Shown here piece by piece: positions 16,210-20,074 of a stretch of DNA of 20,074 bases. The stretch spans positions 1 to 20,074 of the forward strand of contig JAJDYK010000064.1 in NCBI GenBank assembly GCA_022825185.1. Reading direction: 5' to 3'. Origin of the DNA: Candidatus Latescibacterota bacterium (GTDB taxonomy: Bacteria > Latescibacterota > UBA2968 > UBA8231). The position numbers were made by a program, and so were the translations under genes. Position 1 is the first letter of the stretch. Each line of letters begins with the position of its first letter. The notes under the pieces are model-generated. The model was not told the origin of the DNA, searched no databases, and saw nothing but the letters and a program-made list of their open reading frames with translations.

Positions 16210-18537
16210 CTAATAGACCAAGTGGATGATGCGCTGTCGCCGCTCCGTTGCAGTGTCGGTCTCTACCTTGGCGTCCAGAATGTAGATACCGGGAGGTGCC
16301 AATAGATCGTTCTCATCCCTACCATCCCACACATAGTGCGTCTGATCCACCTGGTCAATGCTAGCGATCAGAGTACCACTCAAGTCGTAAATCGCGACCT
16401 TGGGTTGGGCGGTGGTTTTTACCACTAGCAGGCGTAGCTGTAGTCTGTCGTTGATGCCGTCTCCATTGGGTGTAACCATCGCCGAGGACATCTCCAATGC
16501 GCGGATGAAGTGCTCCTCTTGGGCAATCTCGGGCACGAACACCGTCAAAGCTCCTATGTCTTCTGGCTGAATCCCTTGGCGAATATCGGGCTGCGTCGTA
16601 GAGCTTACCCAAGCGTCGAAAGCAGCCGCATCGGCCAACAGGCGCAACGGCAGTCCTACTTCGATGCTATCTCCGCGGACCTGTTCGGGCAAGTCGATCA
16701 CGACCGAATCTCCGCTGGCCTCCACCTGCAAGGGTTCAACCCGACGATCCCCTATCCGCAATTGCACCTCGCCTTCGAGGGAGTTCGGCAAATCGAACAC
16801 GAGGCGGTTGAAACCCCGATCGGTCGGTCTCGTGCGACCTCCGAGGCGAAAGGTAAAAACCGTCAGCGAATCGAGGGTTACTTCGCGCGGGGAGACGCTG
16901 GCGAAAACCCCGCCGCCGATGAGCGGATCGTCGAAATCGAGGGCTATCTCGCGCAGCGTCGGTGCCACCTCGGGATCTTCGGTCTGTAGGCGCACCTCCA
17001 TTTGGACGAATCTCCTCGGCGTGGGCGAGCGGAAGGCTTCCCCAGATTCCTTATAGGCCGAGCTCCACGCACTCCAGTCGGCACCAGCTTTAGTCACTAT
17101 TACTTCGGGCAATTTCTGGCTGGCCGGCAGTTTATCCCAACGTCCTTTGGGAACTTCGCGACCATTTTTGTCGTAATAGAATATCTCTTCGTCCAGCGTA
17201 TTGCCGGTGCGCGTGCGAATTTCTATGCGCGTCTCATCCGTTGTCTCCGCCTCCCAGCGCATCCGGCGCAGGCTTTTGGCTCCTTCCAGATCGATGAAAT
17301 TAGAGGTCATCACCACCTCGGCGGGATGGCCTGCGCCGTAGAGAAAAATCTCGAATAAATGGAAAACGGTGGACCTGTTGACCGGAGATTCGTGGTGATA
17401 GAACAGATAGCGCACCTTGCGGGCGGGAAAGCGGAAGTCAAAATTGCGGTTTCTCGTACCCGCGCTGCTCAGCGTTTCGTTATCGACAAAGCTGAGCAAC
17501 TGGTAATCGACGGGACTCTGAAGTCGCTCTTCCCCCTCGGTGGGAATCGGCGTGCCGTCTGAGGTCAATAGTTCAAAACCGGACTGATTCCGGTACGAAT
17601 TCACCCCCAGCGTGGCAAATCCCGGCGGCGGCTCCACCATTGTTAGTTGATCGATCCAGAAGGTAGCTCCCAGATCCCATTCAAACCAATCGCCTTTATC
17701 GCGCCAGTCGAGGTCCCCCCGCGAGGTCAAGGTCCACCACGTAGCCGCGGTTCCATCCATGATGTTGGCGATAGTGCGCGGGTCGCGCCCAGTCCGTATG
17801 ACGCCTCCCCGCTCGATAGTCCCCGGAGCAATGTTGTCGCCTATGGCCTCGACCTCGATAGCTGCCAGTGCCGCATCCAGACTCTTAGCGTGGGCGACGA
17901 CACGCACGTACTGGATGGACATATACTCTAAGGTATCGCTGGTCGCCAAATACTCACCGGTCGCGTTGCCCAATTCCGGCGTCATAAGGTCGTACTCTAT
18001 CACCGTCTCCCGGCTGGGCTGGGTCGTGCCGCCCACTCGGTCGTAGCGGAAAACGTCTTGGCCGGTGAGAAAAGGCGTTCCCTCGGTGACGAAAACGGAA
18101 AACTCCCGCAGGGGCCGCGCCCCCTCGGTATCGGGAAAAGTCAGCCGGATCTTTTTCGCTTGGACGAGGCGACCCAAATCAATCTCAACCCACCAATCGT
18201 CGAGTGGGGCCTCTTGGCTGGGTTGCCACCAAGTAGTGGCCGCGCCATCGAGGATATGGTCAGCTTGGTCAATGTGGGTCCCCGCACCGCGGATTCCTCC
18301 CTGCACCTCTTTCCCCTTGGCATTTGGATGGAAGAATTCGGCCGCGTCGGCAACGGCATCTATATCGCGCCGGAAGTGTCTCAGTCCCACGCTGCCATCT
18401 GCCGCTAGCGATAGAACCCCTTGGGGAAAAGTCCATTGCTCCCACTGGTCTTGGCTGTTGATGAGCAGCGTTCCAGCACCTGCTTCCCCGATTGGGAAGA
18501 GCACCAACAGCGTCAACAAGTATATCCGTTGCAACAT
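16210..18537 (-). CDS. Secreted double-discoidin surface protein with gliding-type C-terminus, family A
   Basis: 775 residues from ATG 18537, with GAGGA four bases upstream, 15 bases after the TGA of the right-edge gene. Signal peptide at residues 1-21 (ends AGAG). The first F5/8C-like module is about 75-230 (DDWWVEIDLGR, IQYVRVVAHA, AIEVEAIGDN); the second is about 240-400 (IMDGTAATWWTLTS, FEWDLGATFWIDQL, FELLTSDG, FEIFLYGAG). Then come a beta module (MTSNFIDLEGAKSLRRMRWE, RIEIRTRTGNT), the W-S-x-W-S module near 484-510, an Ig-like segment, and a FlgD/CHU_C-like tail from about 687 with P690-N-G-D-G-I-N-D697, AIYDLSG, VWDGRD, APPGIYIL and final HLVY. It is the full-length homologue of the truncated left-edge protein. 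The discoidin fold commonly binds sugars or cell surfaces, so surface attachment or glycan capture is inferred. No catalytic residues are recognised. Confidence 0.88.
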   Translation of the reverse strand: MLQRIYLLTLLVLFPIGEAGAGTLLINSQDQWEQWTFPQGVLSLAADGSVGLRHFRRDIDAVADAAEFFHPNAKGKEVQGGIRGAGTHIDQADHILDGAATTWWQPSQEAPLDDWWVEIDLGRLVQAKKIRLTFPDTEGARPLREFSVFVTEGTPFLTGQDVFRYDRVGGTTQPSRETVIEYDLMTPELGNATGEYLATSDTLEYMSIQYVRVVAHAKSLDAALAAIEVEAIGDNIAPGTIERGGVIRTGRDPRTIANIMDGTAATWWTLTSRGDLDWRDKGDWFEWDLGATFWIDQLTMVEPPPGFATLGVNSYRNQSGFELLTSDGTPIPTEGEERLQSPVDYQLLSFVDNETLSSAGTRNRNFDFRFPARKVRYLFYHHESPVNRSTVFHLFEIFLYGAGHPAEVVMTSNFIDLEGAKSLRRMRWEAETTDETRIEIRTRTGNTLDEEIFYYDKNGREVPKGRWDKLPASQKLPEVIVTKAGADWSAWSSAYKESGEAFRSPTPRRFVQMEVRLQTEDPEVAPTLREIALDFDDPLIGGGVFASVSPREVTLDSLTVFTFRLGGRTRPTDRGFNRLVFDLPNSLEGEVQLRIGDRRVEPLQVEASGDSVVIDLPEQVRGDSIEVGLPLRLLADAAAFDAWVSSTTQPDIRQGIQPEDIGALTVFVPEIAQEEHFIRALEMSSAMVTPNGDGINDRLQLRLLVVKTTAQPKVAIYDLSGTLIASIDQVDQTHYVWDGRDENDLLAPPGIYILDAKVETDTATERRQRIIHLVY

Positions 18538-18552
18538 GCTATCCTCGGATGC

Positions 18553-20074
18553 TCAATACGCTACCGAAACCGAACGAAATTGCTCTGATACTTCCTTGTC
18601 CGCATCTACCTTTATGTGCAAAAGGTAGATGCCCGGCGGGACCAGCGCCCCTTGGTCGTCGCGCCCATCCCATTGCTCAGTGTAAAAACCCTTGTTGAAT
18701 TTCCCGCGCACCAACGCCCTGACCCGCTGGCCTGTAAGGGTATAGATGCTAACTTCGGCAGCGATGTCTTCCACGCCTAGTAGCGTAAACGCGATGTCGA
18801 GTTCGTCATTGATGCGGTCGCCGTTGGGCGTCAGGAACGACGAGTCCAACGCAATCTCGGACAGCGCTTCTATGGAAGTTCCCGTGGCGAAGACGCGGAT
18901 GTCGTCGCTATGGAGCTCCGCACTCGCGTCGCCCGGATCAATCGACTGGGGCAGGTTTTCCCCCTCCAGTTCCAACACCTCGCCGAGGAAATAGGTAGTG
19001 AAATCCAACAAGGCCGTGCGAAAGGTCAGCCGCAGATGTTCCTCGCCATCGGCGCGCACTACTTTATGCGAGGGGAAATACACCGCTAAAACCCCATCGG
19101 CGAAGCGGACGCTGTCGGGTTCTACTTCCGCTAGCGGCTGTCCAATCTCCAGCTTGGCGAACTCAGCCTCAGCTACAGTATTGAGTTTAATCGCATCAAA
19201 GCCTAGCTGACCGTCGGTGCCAAAACTAGCCAAGACATCGTAGATAAATGTTGTCTCCTGACCTGCCGGCGCTTCGGGCACCCGGTCTCCTCTCCCAGCC
19301 AGACCTACCTCGCCAACGAGGGATTCCACAAGGAGCGGTGAATACTCAACTGCCACGGATTTCACCCGGCCGAAAGTGTGGAAATCCTCAGCTACCATAT
19401 TGAACTGAAGCTGCATATAACGCCGCGCATCCGGCGAACGAAGCAACTGGCCGGAACGGTCGTAGGGCGTTGACCAGAAACTCCAGTTTTGCTCGTCGAG
19501 CTTGATCGACGATTTGTCGCCAGGGCGATTGCCTTGGACAAAGGGCGATTTCTCCAGCGCCTTATTGTAAACCGCTTCCTCTACTTGCCGTTCCGCACCT
19601 ATGTCGCTGATGATGTAGTACGCCTCCGGGGTATCGTCTCTGCCAGTACGCGTTTCCAACACTAAGCTAATAGGCGCGTCCGGGGCCAGAATGGGTTCTA
19701 ATTCGCCCGAAGTTTTGCGGAACTTCTCAAACTCCCAAAAAATGCGCCCGAAATTTACCGGCGCTCCCAAGTCGATAACCGCTGTGCGATAACTAGTCTC
19801 CGGCGCAAATCCCTCGCCGTACACCTCAATCTCGCTCAGCATGTACACCTGTGCGATCAGATTGAAAGCAATGCGCAAAAAACGCAGAGTCTGCGTGGGA
19901 AAGCGGACATCTATAACGCGGTCGGAGTTGACAAAGGTACGCGATAGTACCTGCTCTAGGGTGTGGGGCCGGTCTTCTTCGCTGAGCAGAAGAAAATCCA
20001 CCGATTCTCTGGCACCCGATATTTCATACGCCCGGGGGAAGCGCTGCTTTCTCAAGCCTCCGCCTTCGTCCAGT
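18553..20074 (-). CDS. Secreted discoidin-domain surface protein, family B (5' end beyond window)
   Basis: The frame is open to the right edge. The only start-like codon near the edge is TTG 20055, and homology continues on both sides of it, so the true start lies outside the window. About 170 N-terminal residues are missing by comparison with the protein at 8281-10245. Visible in order: the second half of a discoidin module (AYEISGA, LRFLRIAFN, EIEVYGEGF), VIDLGAPVNFGRIFWEF, the W-S-x-W-S module (NWSFWSTPYDRSGQLLRSP...RRYMQ), an Ig-like segment, and a FlgD/CHU_C-like tail with FLTPNGDRINDE, SIYTLTGQRVRAL, QWDGRD, PPGIYLLHI and final SVAY. The usual second Gly of PNGDGxND is Arg here. It is the first visible gene of the minus-strand operon that continues through the family A protein, the surface protein and the TPR lipoprotein. 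Confidence 0.87.
   Translation of the reverse strand, partial: LDEGGGLRKQRFPRAYEISGARESVDFLLLSEEDRPHTLEQVLSRTFVNSDRVIDVRFPTQTLRFLRIAFNLIAQVYMLSEIEVYGEGFAPETSYRTAVIDLGAPVNFGRIFWEFEKFRKTSGELEPILAPDAPISLVLETRTGRDDTPEAYYIISDIGAERQVEEAVYNKALEKSPFVQGNRPGDKSSIKLDEQNWSFWSTPYDRSGQLLRSPDARRYMQLQFNMVAEDFHTFGRVKSVAVEYSPLLVESLVGEVGLAGRGDRVPEAPAGQETTFIYDVLASFGTDGQLGFDAIKLNTVAEAEFAKLEIGQPLAEVEPDSVRFADGVLAVYFPSHKVVRADGEEHLRLTFRTALLDFTTYFLGEVLELEGENLPQSIDPGDASAELHSDDIRVFATGTSIEALSEIALDSSFLTPNGDRINDELDIAFTLLGVEDIAAEVSIYTLTGQRVRALVRGKFNKGFYTEQWDGRDDQGALVPPGIYLLHIKVDADKEVSEQFRSVSVAY

Noticed and set aside
18553..20055. TTG 20055 as the true start of the right-edge gene
   Set aside because: The frame is open through it to the window edge, and the paralogue aligns with discoidin sequence on both sides, so the start is outside the window.

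Overview
This is about 20 kb of bacterial chromosome, GC-rich by eye except for an AT-richer gene at 5043-8123. The gene content suggests an uncultivated bacterium of the FCB/Poribacteria/Latescibacterota type. It includes a phytanoyl-CoA dioxygenase-family oxygenase, a formylglycine sulfatase, a WD40-repeat secreted protein, TPR proteins, and several secreted proteins ending in FlgD-like or gliding-type C-terminal modules (PNGDGxND and WDGRD...GIYxxxL). The taxonomic call is inferred from remembered family distributions. No marker gene is present to prove it.

Layout. At the left edge a secreted discoidin-type protein (1-1435, minus) runs out of the window. Divergent from it is a compact plus-strand operon: PhyH-family oxygenase (1603-2610), M14-like zinc carboxypeptidase/deacylase (2616-3644) and MFS transporter (3623-4909). 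Then, also on plus, come a 1026-residue secreted WD40 protein (5043-8123) with 14 blade repeats and a C-terminal sorting-type domain, a short spacer with an AATCC-type degenerate repeat, and a second secreted discoidin-type protein (8281-10245).

The right half is on the minus strand. In transcription order it reads: secreted discoidin-type protein cut by the right edge (18553-20074), a second discoidin-type protein (16210-18537), a large probable outer-membrane or surface protein (13529-16165), a 12-TPR lipoprotein (12059-13507), tRNA-Val(TAC) (11929-12005) with a strong intrinsic terminator, and a sulfatase with no signal peptide (10276-11847).

Functional reading. Four of the proteins (left edge, 8281, 16210 and right edge) belong to one superfamily. 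They combine F5/8C-like carbohydrate-binding modules, a W-S-x-W-S module and, in the three whose ends are visible, an Ig-like segment and a FlgD/CHU_C-like tail ending in V-x-Y or V-A-Y. Two of them sit 15 to 44 bases upstream of a barrel-like surface protein and a TPR lipoprotein, so the right half looks like an undescribed cell-surface assembly or export locus. The left operon looks like uptake and breakdown of a small acylated or peptide-like substrate. The substrates of both are unknown.
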